Shown: positions 12,321 through 24,494, numbered from the stretch's first letter. The stretch: 64,000 bases of DNA from Medicago truncatula (GCF_003473485.1 NC_053045.1:21612494-21676493); one strand, 5' to 3'. Notes: generated from the letters alone by a model not told the origin. Translations and numbers: made by a program.

Positions 12321-13489
12321 GTAACTAACCAACTCAACAATCTCTTACTCTTACCATTTTTTTCTCATTTAAATTAATGCTAGAATTTATTTACTTGGTT
12401 AATTATTAATTAATTAAAGTATTACTATTGCTTTATTATTTATTTTTAGTTTTGGTTATGAGTTATGACAATTAGTTACGTTGTAGTATTTACTTGATCT
12501 TATAGTGGGTACTTGTTTTTTTTTTTTTTTTTTGGTGTATCTTTGATTTTTTGTTGACGAGATCACAGTTTTTTTTCGTCTTTTTCTGCTTTATTATTTC
12601 TTCTCGTATTTTTGTGTAGTGGGAAACCATACTTTTTTGTACTTTTCTATTTAATAATATTTTTCTCTTTCTTTACTTTACTCTTAAATCAAACTCTCAA
12701 GTCTCAACCCTGCATTACTTCATTTTCAAAATTATTGCTCTAGCTATTTTAAAGGTAAGCAATGAAAATTTCAATGAACAAAAAGTTTTTTAATTTTATT
12801 TTTTACATATAAAATCATGTTCTTCCTCTTTTCTCCTTTTTCTTCTTGTTTTTTGGTTTTTTGTTTTTACAAGGTTGTTTTTTAGTTTTGGGGTTGTTTA
12901 TAATTTAGGATATATAAGCTATTCAGATTCTGCTGCTATAAACTTTTATACAATTGTATGTGATCAAATTTTTTTGTGTTTTTCCTCCAGTTAGTAATCT
13001 GAAATTCGGTTAGGAGGTAAGTAAAGTCTGAACAAGAATGTTTCATAGGAATTGAACTCGGGTTCTCTTGAACGATTTGTCCTTAAGTGGAGGTCAGTAA
13101 CCACTTGAGTCCGATCACTTGATTAGTGACAGACTGACGAGTGTTATCTCGTGGCTTGCAATTGGAGATTCCTTTGCTTTGATATTTAATTGTTTGAGCT
13201 ATAGAAGGATCCATTTTTATTGAAAAGGAAACAAAGAAATTTTTCTTTCATGCCTTTGTTTTGGTTTAGTTTTTAATGCAAGTTTTTAGAATTTAAATTA
13301 TTTCATAATCTCTATTTTGACTCTGTCAATTATAAGAGAGATTTTTAGTATATTATATTCTTTCTTCACATGTTAGGAATTTTTCTATTCTTATAACTTG
13401 TTTTATTTTTATTTTACATTTGGCAAATGGTATAGTTTGTGAGATTATTTATTAACTATTATTGGAGTCTACTGTTTTCTTGTGTTCAG

Positions 13490-13726
13490 CTGGTTTCATT
13501 ATCCATTCAAACAGCGCCCCGCAGATTTTGATGAAGTCATTTTTCAACAATGAGTTGTAAAGTAACTTATTTTGTACTTGAGAGAAATTTTGGGGTAAAG
13601 ATTGTTTGCTGAGTTGACTAGACTTCTGATATCAGCAATTGATGCGAACGTGAGATCTGTAGTGGAAAGGGAAGCATTTTAAAGTCACCACCATCTAATG
13701 TGTGTATTCTAGAACTGAAAAAATAA
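13490..13726 (+). promoter_or_regulatory. PP2C 5'UTR exon with three short upstream ORFs
   Basis: Between the putative UTR acceptor and the main ATG there are three short upstream ORFs: 13531-13560 (9 codons plus stop), 13642-13653 (3 codons plus stop) and 13698-13712 (4 codons plus stop). If this leader is transcribed as drawn, these could reduce translation of the phosphatase. That effect is inferred; the ATGs and stops are seen directly. Confidence 0.5.
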
Positions 13727-16700
13727 ATGGGTTGTTGTGTCTCAACGAGCAGTCGAAGTACTTGTAGCAGCGGGAGCAATGGAGAGATGATAACTCCATC
13801 TTGCTTCGAAATTTGTTTCTGTGGACAAAAGAGAGCAAGGAGAACATTTTCTGATCATGCTATTTCTCTACACCAATTATCATCCTTACCTAGCAGGATT
13901 TTCACTAATGGAAAGAGTCGGGGTTCGTGCATATTTACACAGCAGGGTCGCAAGGGAATTAATCAGGATGCCATGGTTGTGTGGGAAGTAAGTATGTTCA
14001 TGTTCATCTTAATGGTGATAATGCAAATCCATGACTCTTTTTTTTAAGTTATTTGAGAGATTTGGTTAATTTTCAATATTGACATCCTAATTATAATCCG
14101 TATTTTTGTAGGATTTCATGTCCGAAGATACGATATTTTGTGGTGTCTTCGATGGTCATGGTCCACAAGGTCATCTGGTTGCGCGTAAAGTGAGGGATAC
14201 ATTGCCAGTAAAATTGCTTTCATTTTGGCATTCTCTTGAATCGAAACAAAATAGGTCAGACAAAACTTGCTTCAAACGGAACATAACACCAGACTGTGGA
14301 GAGTCTGAGAAGGATTGTTCTGCTGAGGATAAACTGAACTCCACTTGGAGAGAAGCTTTCATAAAAGCATACAAGACCATGGACAAAGAGCTTAGGTCTT
14401 ATCCAAATCTAGACTGCTTCTGTAGTGGGAGCACATCTGTGACTGTAGTAAAGCAGGTAGCAAAAGTAGATTGAGAAGCATGTACACTCTCGTTTTCTAT
14501 TATTACCTTTATGTTTTTCTTAATTTCTTAACTTACCAGGGTTCAAATCTCTTCATGGGATATATTGGGGATTCTCGAGCAATCATGGGATCCAAAGACA
14601 GCAATGACTCCATGGTGGCAATTCAGTTGACTGTTGATTTGAAGCCTGATTTGCCAAGTGTGTCATTATGCCATTATTATTTATTCTCTGATGAGAAAAT
14701 GCTTTTGGCCTGTTTCTAACTTAATTCCAATTTGGTTGGGAATTCTTATAGGAGAAGCGGAAAGAATCAAGCAGTGCAAGGGTAGGGTTTTTGCTTTGCA
14801 AGATGAGCCTGAAGTTCCTAGGGTGTGGCTGCCTTTTGATGACGCACCAGGGTTAGCAATGGCTAGGGCGTTTGGAGATTTCTGCTTGAAGGAGTATGGT
14901 GTCATTTCTATACCTGAATTTTCTCACCGGCTTCTCACAGACAGAGATCAATTCATTGTTCTTGCTTCAGATGGGGTAAAATATTTCAATATCATTCATA
15001 CTATTTCGTTAGCTTTATTTTTATTTTTATGGTGTGAATAGGTAATTTCAAAATATATGAGCTACCATGAGCAGGATCACGTCCCTAGGCATTCTCTTAA
15101 TTAGTTCAACGTTTTTTGTTTATTTTTCTAGTGTCTCTTAGATGGTTTGCTGGTGCATGTATTTCCAAGAATTCCCTTGCGAATTTTGACGAACCGATTT
15201 GCAAAAGTACCGTGAACCGGTTCGTGCGAACCGGTTCGCGGTTCTCAGGCTAGTACACGAATTTTGTGACTATGGGTAGAATAATGTGTTCAATAACTTG
15301 ACAGAACTAATAACATGTCCTGTTTGTCAATTGGCAGTGTGATAATTGAGTTAGCTAGCTTCTTGACTAATTGTCCTGTTGTGCTTGAATGTATCTGCGG
15401 AATCTTAGGAGTTAGGAGTTTCACTTATAGATAAATGCCCTATGAAAATACACTTGTTTCTGGCTACTTTTTAGAAACATGCCTTTGCTGGGTTTGGCTG
15501 ATATTTCAACACAACACTGGTATCTGATTTTTAATGAGTAAGAAATAAACAACCAATCATAGAAGGGATGCGCTTTGAAATGCTAAACACAGCTATTATC
15601 TATATATTTGTCAGATAAAAATGTTTTAGGCATTAGCAAATAGGTATTTGACTATCTATTTTAAAAAAATAAAAATTCATACTGGGTAACACACTCTAGT
15701 TTAGGTCTGTGTTAAAGGCATCAGCGTTTTCAAGTAACTTGATTAAATAGTACAAAACATTGGAAAAATATTTGGTACATATTAATGCTTTTGGTTCTAA
15801 TATGGACTCGTTGAAAGGCATTAGAGTTTTCATGGTTAGATCTGTCAAAGACATCACAGTTATCAAGTTATTTAGACTCCATGGTGGCACTTTTACCGGC
15901 CTGCAACGTGCAAGTGCAATATATTAGAAGAAAATTTCCTCTTGCCGTGCTAATCGATGAGGATACAGATGTGCATTGCCTAAGTAGAATTTATATTATT
16001 TATCCTCTGTGACATCAGCGATAGGATGTTACTTCATTCATTGCATAATAATATTGCATGTCTTGTCATTGAGTGACATTGTTGTGGCACAACATTATTG
16101 ATTACGAAGCTTCCTCATGTCTAAGGTTTTTTATTTGGGTTGCTTCGAGATTTTCGATATATATAGAAACATACTCAAATGTGGCCTTAATTGTGGTTGC
16201 GGTGATTTTGATAACCTCAATGTAGCTATCCTGATCACAGTCTCTGTCCCTTTTTAAAATCATGTCCGTGTCTGAGATACTGCAGGAATTAATTAACTGA
16301 TTAAGACATATAATAAATTTGTAAATAACTTGTGTACGATAACCTTATCACAGTTTTTTAGTATAATTTATCCCCTAAAGCTTCCAATGTTCACAGATGG
16401 TAACTGATTCCCTTGGTATTTTTCCAGGTTTGGGATGTTTTAAGCAATGAGGAGGTGGTTGAGATAGTATCATCGGCACCAACACGATCATCAGCAGCAA
16501 GGATTCTGGTAAATTCAGCTGCTCGGGAATGGAAACTCAAGTACCCGACTTCAAAAATGGATGACTGTGCTGTAGTGTGCTTATTTTTGGATGGTAAAAT
16601 GGACTCAGAATCAGATTATGATGAACAGGGCTTCTCTTCTGCAACCATTCAGAGCAACCATTCTGGGAATCCAGTTGAATCAGATGATGGACAAAAGTCA

Positions 16701-16892
16701 GAGCCATCTTTGAGAAGGAACTTTACTGTGAGATCATCAGAAGAAAACGAGACCAACGGAGCAGTGTCTGTCGATGTTGAAGATGAAGCAGCATCAGGTG
16801 AAGATCAAAACTGGTTAGGTTTGGAAGGGGTCACTCGTGTAAACTCACTCGTCCAACTTCCTAGATTTTCTGAAGAAAGATCAAACTCTTGA
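13727..16892 (+). CDS. Protein phosphatase 2C (PPM-type Ser/Thr phosphatase), 5 coding exons
   Basis: Exons 13727-13987, 14112-14456, 14540-14657, 14752-14975 and 16428-16892, all with GT-AG introns, give 470 residues with no internal stop. The protein removes phosphate from Ser/Thr using two metal ions. PPM motifs occur in order: 'GINQDAMVVWE' (Asp81), 'VFDGHGPQGH' (Asp101-Gly104), 'GSTSVTVV', 'GYIGDSRA' (Asp213), 'LTVDLKPDLP', 'AMARAFGDFCLK', 'ASDGVWDVL' (Asp315, split exactly by intron 4) and 'MDDCAVV' (Asp361-Asp362). All expected metal-binding Asp residues are present. The N-terminus MGCCVS is a good N-myristoylation/palmitoylation signal, so membrane attachment is likely. The acidic Ser-rich tail (~residues 370-470) is outside the catalytic fold. 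The pattern fits Arabidopsis clade E PP2Cs (from memory); substrate and pathway cannot be read from sequence. Confidence 0.95.
14976..16427 (+). other. PP2C intron 4 (1,452 bp) with a GAACCGGTTC palindrome cluster
   Basis: Much longer than the other introns (82-124 bp). Around 15186-15242 are overlapping palindromes (GTGAACCGGTTCGTGCGAAC, then GCGAACCGGTTCGC), as in small non-autonomous elements whose ends use 'aaccggtt'. A degenerate internal repeat (AAAGGCAT(C/T)AG.GTTTTCA) occurs at 15714-15735 and 15816-15835. The intron probably holds decayed MITE insertions. Splice sites G|GTAAAA and TTCCAG|GTT are normal. Confidence 0.6.
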
Positions 16893-18882
16893 ATTTCTTG
16901 CTTCATGAGGCAACTGTTTATTGTAGTACCTAGTAAACACTCGATTCAAGAAAGAATTTTTTTGTTGAAGTGGTAACATTTTGATGCTCCTTGGTAGCCT
17001 AATTCACCAGTAGAAAACTAATGTTCAATTAGGGTGGCAAAACCTAATTGATTTCAGCCTAATGCAAGGAATTAATAACCTAGACAAACTCGAAGTGGTT
17101 TGATTTGGGTAACTAGTTTACGGTTTCAAACCCGCAGATCTAACATGTTCATTTTTTTAGTTTTTTTGGTTATGTTGGAGACATTTAGAGGGTGTTTTTG
17201 GTGAGTTCAAGTGTTGAAATATAGATTGGATACAATGAATCTTTATTTATGTTATGGCAAATGCTAACATGTGCCCCGGGCAATCTTTAAGGACACGAAA
17301 TAGTAAGTATTTATAAAAATGTGTGTATTCAAAAAATCTTTATATATTTATGAGATCGGAGGGAGTAATGTGGCCGCGTCCGGCGTGCACAGTCCTAAGA
17401 TAAGATGATTAGAGCAAATCTTGGGTGAAAATAGTGTCAACTTTTCAATATTAACCGTGGACACAATAATAGGTTCGAAGTCCTACATCTATGACATTTG
17501 ATTTCAATAGCTAAAGCTAATTATTGTCAATCAATTATTTATAGAGACATGATTAAAGGTTTGTACACTGAACCAAGATCAATCATCACTATAGGCCAAG
17601 AAAAGATGCTATAAGGTAGCAACTGGGAAAAGACTAACGTAAAAAGAACGTTACCTGTTTATAATCAATTTCGGTCATGATTAGCTACACTAAAAGTAAA
17701 CTAAATTTTGAGAAAATTTTGTTGATTACTGACTCTCTTCTTCTCAATTAACCAATTTTTAGGTTGAGTAAACTATACTCCAACCTACTTAGTGAGTCCC
17801 TTTGTATGTAGAATTTACGGTAACATGGGCAATTTGAGAATGGTCTTGATAACGAGTGTCCCGGAGCACTCTTTAAGCATTCCTAATAAAGAAATTATAT
17901 TTTAAGAAAGATTAAAGACTTCAATTTTCAATGTAATAAATGCACAAACTTTCATAAAATCTGACTACTTTGAGTTTTTAAAAAGTGTTACTGGAGCACT
18001 CGTTAACATTTTCCTAAATTAAGTAAATATAGTGATACCAAATAATTTAAAATTAACTTTTCTCTTAATATTCTTTAAATTATAAAAAAAAAAATTAATA
18101 ATTTTAAAAGAAACATAATTTACAATAATTTTGATTCGATATATGTAAGGTCTACTGAGTTATTAAAATATAGAACCATCTTGACATGCCAAAAAATCTC
18201 ATATTGTTTGAGAATGGGGACAAGTAAATTCTAAACACCAACTAGAGTCCTCTATCAACCAAGACACATTTTGATTAGGAGCAAGTCTTGCGTAGACCCA
18301 AACCCAAATAAAATTTAAATTTAAACGAACAATAATTTGATTAAGTAGTGAGGTGGACTTGAGGTCAAAACATTGACGTATTATGTAGAAATTGAAGTTC
18401 TAACGAGGCTAGAGTAATTTGCATGAAGGGGGTCAAATAAAGAAATATTATTTTGAAAAAATATATATTAAATTTAGGGATTAAATATGTTTGATTTCTC
18501 CAAAATTACGTCGAAGGAGTCAAATATATTTATAATTGTCTATGCATTAAATAGACTAATAATTTTTTCAATGTGTACAAATAAGTTATTTGCAGCAATA
18601 AACTCACTGTCCATATTGTTTGACTATTGAAAATGATTTCATTGTAGTTGTAAGATTGAAAGTGTCAAAATAAAACGAATAAATTTGTTAGGCAAGTAAT
18701 AATTTTTCATTCTTTTGTTTATGTTAATTTTTGCAGATAGACTTATTTGAGGTAGTATTTTTTTTTGTTAAAGGAGACTTAATTGAATTTTGAGGTAGTT
18801 AAAAATATATTATTGAGGTAGGTAAAAATGCACTTAGACAACAAAAAAATAAAATTGTTGAGATAGCTAAAGCTACCATATA
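16893..18882. other. PP2C 3' flank and intergenic DNA
   Basis: No gene seen. The 3'UTR presumably runs a few hundred bases past the TGA. A lone Stowaway-like end (GATCGGAGGGAGTAAT) lies near 17354-17369. A weak inverted pair (GAGTGTCCCGGAGCACTC at ~17855 and TTACTGGAGCACTCGTTAAC at ~17988) may be a decayed MITE. Confidence 0.5.
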
Positions 18883-19163
18883 CTCCCTCCGTCCCAAATT
18901 GTATGTCGTTTTGGAAAAAAAATTTGTCCCAAATTGTATGTCGCTTTGCAATACTAATGAAGCATTAATGTTATTTTTCCTATTATATCCTTAACTATTT
19001 ACTACTTTCTCTTCTTCCAAGTCATTCATTTATCTTTCCCATATCATTTACTAAAGATAATTTTGTAAAACAATTCAAAATATCCATTTTCCACGCAAAA
19101 TTAATTATATTTCTTAATACGTATGAAATGCTCAAAACGTCATACAATTTAGGACAGAGGAAG
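18883..19163. mobile_element. Stowaway-type MITE
   Basis: 281 bp. The left end CTCCCTCCGTCCCAAATTG is mirrored at the right by CAATTTAGGACAGAGGAAG, with TA duplications at 18881-18882 and 19164-19165. The subterminal word TTGTATGTCG occurs twice near the left end and is mirrored as CGTCATACAA on the right. Non-coding. Confidence 0.85.
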
Positions 19164-19624
19164 TAGTACAAAAGTATCCGCCAATTTAAGTCTCGCACGA
19201 GGGCTGAGATGCTCTTCAACCCCTTAGCTTTGATTGGGGGTTATAGTTCTATACCATAAAGTCTCATATTGTTTGGAAATCGAGACTAATAATACTTTAT
19301 TAACAACAATCACACTTTTCTATCTACGACGACGTCTTTTAACCAAAGACAAAATCGTGTAGTGGACTTGCCCGAACATTGGCGTCATTTGTAAGAACTT
19401 ACACACAAGACTCAGAAAAAAAAAAGGGATGAACAAATAAGCTAAAAGCAATAATAAGCTACAACATTGGTGAATGTCCCAATGTTTTCTACAAATTGCG
19501 GTGCATAAATGGTCATTAACTGGCCGCTACAACATTGGTGAATGTCTTCCACAAATAGCAATTACTAAAACTGATGATAAAACTTGTAAAAAATAAAAAA
19601 AAACAAAACTGATGATAAAAAAAA

Positions 19625-20080
19625 TGCCAAATACCTCTTTAGGTCATTTAAGTTTCACGTTTGTTTCAGATAGGTCATTTAAATTTCTAAGGTTTCAAAT
19701 ATGTCTTTTAAGTTTCGAGTGTATTTCGAATAAGTCATTTCTGTCAACCTCCGTTAAGTCGAAGTTGTTATGTCCGTTAAGTCAAAGCTGATATATCCGT
19801 TAAGTGGGTGTGGTGGTTCTCTGACACTTGGCATCAGTTTTTTCCCCATCAGATCAACTTTGATTTAACTGACATATCAACTTTGGCTTAACAGAGGTTG
19901 ATAGAAATGACCTATCTGAAACAAACTCAAAACTTAAAGGATCTATCCGAAACTTTAGAAACTTAAAGGACCTATCCGAAACAAACTCGAAACTTAAAGA
20001 ACCTATCTAAAACCTTAGAACCTTAAACGATCTATCTAAAACAAACATAAAATTTAAAGGACTCGGAAGGTATTTAGCCT
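19625..20080. mobile_element. Foldback Mutator-like MITE in the promoter of the broken cell-wall gene
   Basis: Long terminal inverted repeats of roughly 170 bp: the left arm (TGCCAAATACCT...GTTTCAGATAGGTCATTTAA) is mirrored by the right arm (...GGTATTTAGCCT). The centre includes 'gtgggtgtggtggttctctgacacttgg'. It is flanked by A-runs, so the duplication is unclear. It sits about 80 bp upstream of the TATA box of the gene at 20249. The duplicate gene at 36332 has matching flanks without it, so the insertion came after the duplication. Confidence 0.7.
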
Positions 20081-20160
20081 AAAAAAAACTAGTAACTGAT
20101 CGATCATGGCACATTTAACTCACCGCCAAAGTTCACTCAATTCTGTATGGTCAAATTTGT

Positions 20161-20168
20161 TATATAAT
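20161..20168 (+). promoter_or_regulatory. TATA box of cell-wall gene copy 1
   Basis: TATATAAT 81 bp before the ATG at 20249. The same box and its downstream CATTCACTCCAACACAAAAG context recur before the intact copy at 36244-36251. Confidence 0.7.
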
Positions 20169-20248
20169 GCATTCACTCCAACACAAAAGTCACAAACTAA
20201 AAACCATCACTAGCTAATTAAATCCTCCTCCTAGTTCTTATCTCAAAA

Positions 20249-20668
20249 ATGGTTCAAAGAGTTTACTCTTTCTTTGCACTTTTTCTCATTTTCAATATCC
20301 TCCTTGTCACAACACGGCAAGCAGTTGCTGGCCGCAACATTGCTAAGAACTCCGACAACGACGAAAAGAAAGAGCCGCAGTTTTTGTTCAAGCATGATCA
20401 TGGTAAACTGCATTACCCTGGCATTGGACATTTTGGATTTCCACCGAAATTCGGGCTTACTCCTAATAACCCGTTTATTGGTGGCACTGGAGGATTAGGA
20501 TCAGGTTAAGGATCAGGATCTGGAGCAGGATCAGGATCAGCATCATCAGGACATAGTTATGTTCCCGGTGGCGATGACACATTTGTTCCAAACCCTGGCT
20601 TTGAGGTTCCAAATCCCAGCAGTGGTGGTGGCGGTGGTGGTAGAGTTGCATCAACGGTTCATCCATGA
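20249..20668 (+). pseudogene. Secreted Gly/Ser-rich cell-wall protein, copy 1, with one in-frame nonsense codon
   Basis: Very similar to the intact gene at 36332 from ATG to stop. A signal peptide (residues 1-27, MVQRVYSFFALFLIFNILLV...) is followed by 'KLHYPGIGHFGFPP' and 'TPNNPFIGGTGG'. Codon 87 (20507-20509) is TAA where the Gly-Ser repeat predicts a Ser codon (TCA), so one C-to-A change explains it. After it the frame stays open for 52 codons, including 'YVPGGDDTFVPNPGFEVP', to TGA at 20666-20668. An 86-residue truncated protein could still be secreted but would lack the conserved C-terminal motif. A recent allele-specific null or a sequencing error are both possible. Confidence 0.85.
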
Positions 20669-21398
20669 ATTCACTAATAACGTTATAGCTAGACCTAGTA
20701 TGTGGTTTAATTTGCGAGCTTGCGACGCTTATTAAGATCGATTTTACTACTTTCTAGCCATAAAAATAAGTGTGCTGCTGCTAGTACACTACTCACTGGT
20801 AGCTTGCTACTTGGTATGTGATGGCTTGTTTAATGTTGCATCTGATTTAATTTAATATTATTTGAGGTTAATTGTTCTCCAAACTTCAAATTAGTTGTTG
20901 ATTGTGTATCATTATTCAGCAATTAAGCCTACAATGATTGCGTCTTTAAAAAAGGAATGAAGGTATAAAAGTAAAATACAACCTAAATACATTCATTATT
21001 TTACTTCAAAAAAAAAAAAACATTCATGTTCTCGTTAGTATAGCTCAATTGACGGCAAGGACATACATTATTATATGCAGGGATTTGAACCTTGGACATC
21101 CCCCACTTATTCACTCTTCTAGCCACTAGACTACTTAACAAAAAAAGAAAAAGCACTCATTATTTATTTTTATGGGGTATGTTTTATTTATTTACTTTTT
21201 TAACATTTTTATGGGATCATTTAGCACATGGCAAATTAATGTGGATAATATGATAGTTTTATTCAATTAATTAATGCAGAATTTGCATTTATGTAATCAA
21301 TCACATTAAAAAAATGTCGACATTGACAATGACACAAACCGCTGTTAACAAAAAAAAAAAAAAAAGGAACAAAGACATTTTCCCATGACACATAAAGT
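20669..21398. other. 3' flank of copy 1, with a tRNA-related (SINE-like) insertion at ~21030-21150
   Basis: The flank matches the 3' flank of the intact copy (36749-37200), for example TAGCTTGCTACTTGG and GATAGTTTTATTCAATTAAT. Copy 1 has an extra segment containing TAGCTCAATTGAC (pol III box A-like), GGATTTGAACC (box B-like) and an A-rich end (~21140). A similar minus-strand unit lies at 41225-41322. It is not a functional tRNA: no acceptor stem is visible. Confidence 0.55.
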
Positions 21399-21749
21399 CA
21401 GTGGCGGATCTCCTTGGAGACCTGCAGATGCCGCTGCACCCCCCCCCCCCAACTTCTCTATAAATATGATATTAGTCATAGTATGACTCATGAGCAATGG
21501 CTGGTGCAGTGGTTAGACTTGAGGGCGTGTGTTTGAATCTTCCACACCCTCTTTTATATATTTCAACTGTATTTTTAATATTTTATATTAAAAAAAATCA
21601 CTCCTAGCAAGACTTGAACCAGCGTCCTCCAAGTAATATTCAGGCTAACGAACCGCCACATCATAATCCTAGAAAGTGTTTGAAACTGTTTATTATATAT
21701 TCTATCGATATTTGGCACCCCCAACAAAATTACTCAAGATCCGCCACTG
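21399..21749. mobile_element. hAT-type MITE, 351 bp
   Basis: Perfect 12-bp terminal inverted repeats (CAGTGGCGGATC...GATCCGCCACTG) are flanked by an 8-bp duplication CATAAAGT (21391-21398 and 21750-21757), which is diagnostic of hAT elements. It contains a C(10) run (21441-21450) and two tRNA-like box fragments (TGGCTGGTGCAGTGGTTAG near 21500; GACTTGAACCAGC near 21612). No transposase. Confidence 0.92.
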
Positions 21750-22004
21750 CATAAAGTATATCAGAGATTCACACTTAATTGGAATCCGGCTACCCTGCAT
21801 TTGAGATTCCCCGCAATGATGCATCCAGGACATATAGTGTGTTCTGAGTGATCCAATAGCGGGGAACATGGTTCGATAAATCTTGAATAACTTCGATACT
21901 ATTTTAGAGTTTGTGATGAGTCTAACTCAAACTTATAAAATCAAATTAGAAAATTGCTTTTCAGACATTGATAACTTCACATTGACACATGTAATTTACT
22001 AAAA

Positions 22005-22095
22005 AACTCCCAGCGGTAGTTAACTATCGTTGAGACATCCGACGACAGTTAATTGCCGCTGACACCAGCGGTAGTTAACTGCCGCTGAGTTCTGT
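22005..22095. repeat. Palindrome-word array (CAGCGGTAGTTAACTGC type)
   Basis: Two copies of a ~22-bp near-palindrome built on AGCGG.AGTTAACT.CCGCT (about 22013-22034 and 22058-22079), separated by a degenerate inverted copy (GACGACAGTTAATTGCCGCTG). Far more GC-rich than its surroundings. Function unknown; compare the arrays at 34213-34402 and 43889-43987. Confidence 0.7.
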
Positions 22096-22833
22096 TATAT
22101 GAACAGAACAACATAGGAGTTTCCAAAACACCATTGTTGCGGATTGAAGTTCAAGAGGTGCCATTTTTCCCAATTGTTGCGCGGATTCAACGTTAATTAC
22201 GCTCACAAAATCAAGTAAGTTGTTACCATCCTATTACATTGATATTTTGTGATTGATTTGTTAGTTTTTTTTGTTAAATTGCGATTATAGAGAGGTTTTA
22301 ATGATTTTATGATGTTATGATAATTTAGGTTGTTAGAATTGTTATGTTTAGTTTATAATTGTTGTTAGAATTGTTTAGATTTAGGTTTAGGTTTAATGGA
22401 TATTTCAAATAATATTTTGAGAATTGTTTAGATTGTTAGAATTGTAGAATTGTTAGGAAATTATGGTAGAATTTTTAGGATTAGATGAATTGTTGTATAA
22501 TCATTACGATTAGTTTAGGTTTTTTATGAAATTTTGTTGTTATGAATTTGTGATAGAATTGTTACGATTGGCCATGGTATAATTTTTAGGATTGGTTTAG
22601 GTTTTGATGAATTATTGATGAATTATTGTAGAATTGTTATGTAGGTTTTGATCGCCAATTTGTTTATGTAGATATGTCTCAGAATCGGGGAAACGTTATT
22701 ATCATAAGATGTTTTCTTGAACAATTGGTACATACATCACTGAGAAAGTGTTATTTATAGTTCATAAGATTTTTTACATTTAATGAGTTTAATATTTATT
22801 CAGTTACATTAGACATTGTATTAGTTTTTACCT
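22096..22833. other. AT-rich stretch downstream of the Helitron helicase
   Basis: Dominated by the degenerate word (GTTAGAATTGTT)n at about 22330-22640. No gene. If the Helitron 3' end lies here I could not identify a convincing hairpin plus CTAG/CTRR end. Confidence 0.5.
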
Positions 22834-23759
22834 CAAACATTTTCAAATACTTCTTTGTAAACAACGTTCATTGTAGTTGAGAGAATGTTGTTTTCAGAAT
22901 CATGAATTAGTATCTTTAATCCTGCTTTGCTCTTGACCTTGACATAATAACATACAATTGCCCATGACTAAACACCACCCTTGGGAGATACAAACCAACA
23001 TTGTCTAGAGATTTCCCTTGTGATTTATTGATAGTCATAACATAAGAAAGAATTATTGAAAATTTCCTTATGTTAAGCTTAAAGGGCCAAGGTGATTGGG
23101 AGGGAGACATGTCCATTCTTGGAATGTATGTCATATTGCCAATATTTTTACCTGAGATTATTTTAGTTTTAAGAACATGTGGTGCCATTCTTGTAACAAT
23201 AAGTCTAGTACAATTACAAAGTCCTTCAGATTGGTCTATGTTTCTGACGAGCATTGTAACGCCCTCTTTAATTATTTGATTATTTTAAAAAGAGTTTAGA
23301 ATATATTTATATGATTATGTGATTTATTAAGTGGCTTATTATATTATTTAATAGAATAAGATTAGAAAATAAAATAATATTGAGTTTAGGGTTGTTATGA
23401 GATTTTAGAGAGTTTTGGGGGAGAAAGAGAAATGAGATAAAATAGAAAAGAAAAGTTATAAATAGGAGAGACCTAGTTTAGAAAAACATAACGTACGATC
23501 AATTTTGGAGAAAAGGGAGAAAAAGCCAAGAGAAGGGAGAACAACCTAGAAAGCTGCGATTTTCATTGTTAAGGTAAGGGTGAGACTAACATTCAATAAT
23601 CTTGAGTCTGTGATTCTGAAAATTGTATTTAACATGTTATAGGTTTAGTTTTTGAGAATTTGAGAATTAGGGTTAAGAGTGATGATTGTGATGATTTTGA
23701 ATGAAAGTGAAGTTGAATAATATAGGTTGCTTTTTCTGATTTTTCTTTTCATCTCTGCC

Positions 23760-24117
23760 CCGAATTTGAAATGAAAACTGGTATTGATTTGTACACAATT
23801 GGTCTTAGGTGATAACACAAAAGTTGTAGGTATGGATGTTAGCTTTCTAATGCCGTTGGTCTGACGTCAAAACGATTTATAGAACTTGAGTTATGGTCAA
23901 ATTACTGCACGTAGGTCACAGTGAATTTTTATGAATTTCAGCACAACTTTGTCCGAATTTGAAATGAAAACTGGTATTGATTGGTATAGAATTGGTCTTA
24001 GGTGTAAACACGAAAGTTGTAGGTATGGATGTTAGCTTTCTAATGCCGTTGGTTTGACTTCAAAATGATTTATAGAACTTGAGTTATGGTCAAATTACTG
24101 CACATAGGTCACAGTGA
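23760..24117 (+). repeat. Two tandem ~190-bp copies of the conserved LTR box
   Basis: Both copies contain AAAGTTGTAGGTATGGATG, TTAGCTTTCTAATGCCGTTG and AACTTGAGTTATGGTC. The same box occurs once, in the same LTR sense, in the LTRs at 645-775, 49180-49290 and 62270-62360 (all minus strand). Confidence 0.85.
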
Positions 24118-24494
24118 ATAATTGAATATGATTGATGAATTAATATATGTATGTATATGTTTGTGAATACGATATTGTTCATAATTGATGAAGTGTTATA
24201 TGTATATATGATGTTTTAAGATGTTGATTACCATTTGATGTTGTTATATTGTGATATAATTATATATGTATTACTTGAATTATATGTGAATAATTGAGAC
24301 GTTGTTGACTTGCATTTGATATTATTATGTCATGCTGTTTTTGTATATTGCTGTTTTGCTGTTGTTATTTAACTAAGCTGCATGAGTTGGTCTAAGTTGA
24401 TTAAAATGTTGATGATGATGTTCCAAATTATTGGACTATTTAAGAGGTCGTTGAATTAAGATGTTTAAGAGGTCGAGTCGATGCATTAGCATTC

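Noticed and set aside
21030..21150. Possible tRNA gene
   Set aside because: Has box A/B-like words but no cloverleaf or acceptor stem; better explained as a SINE-like insertion.
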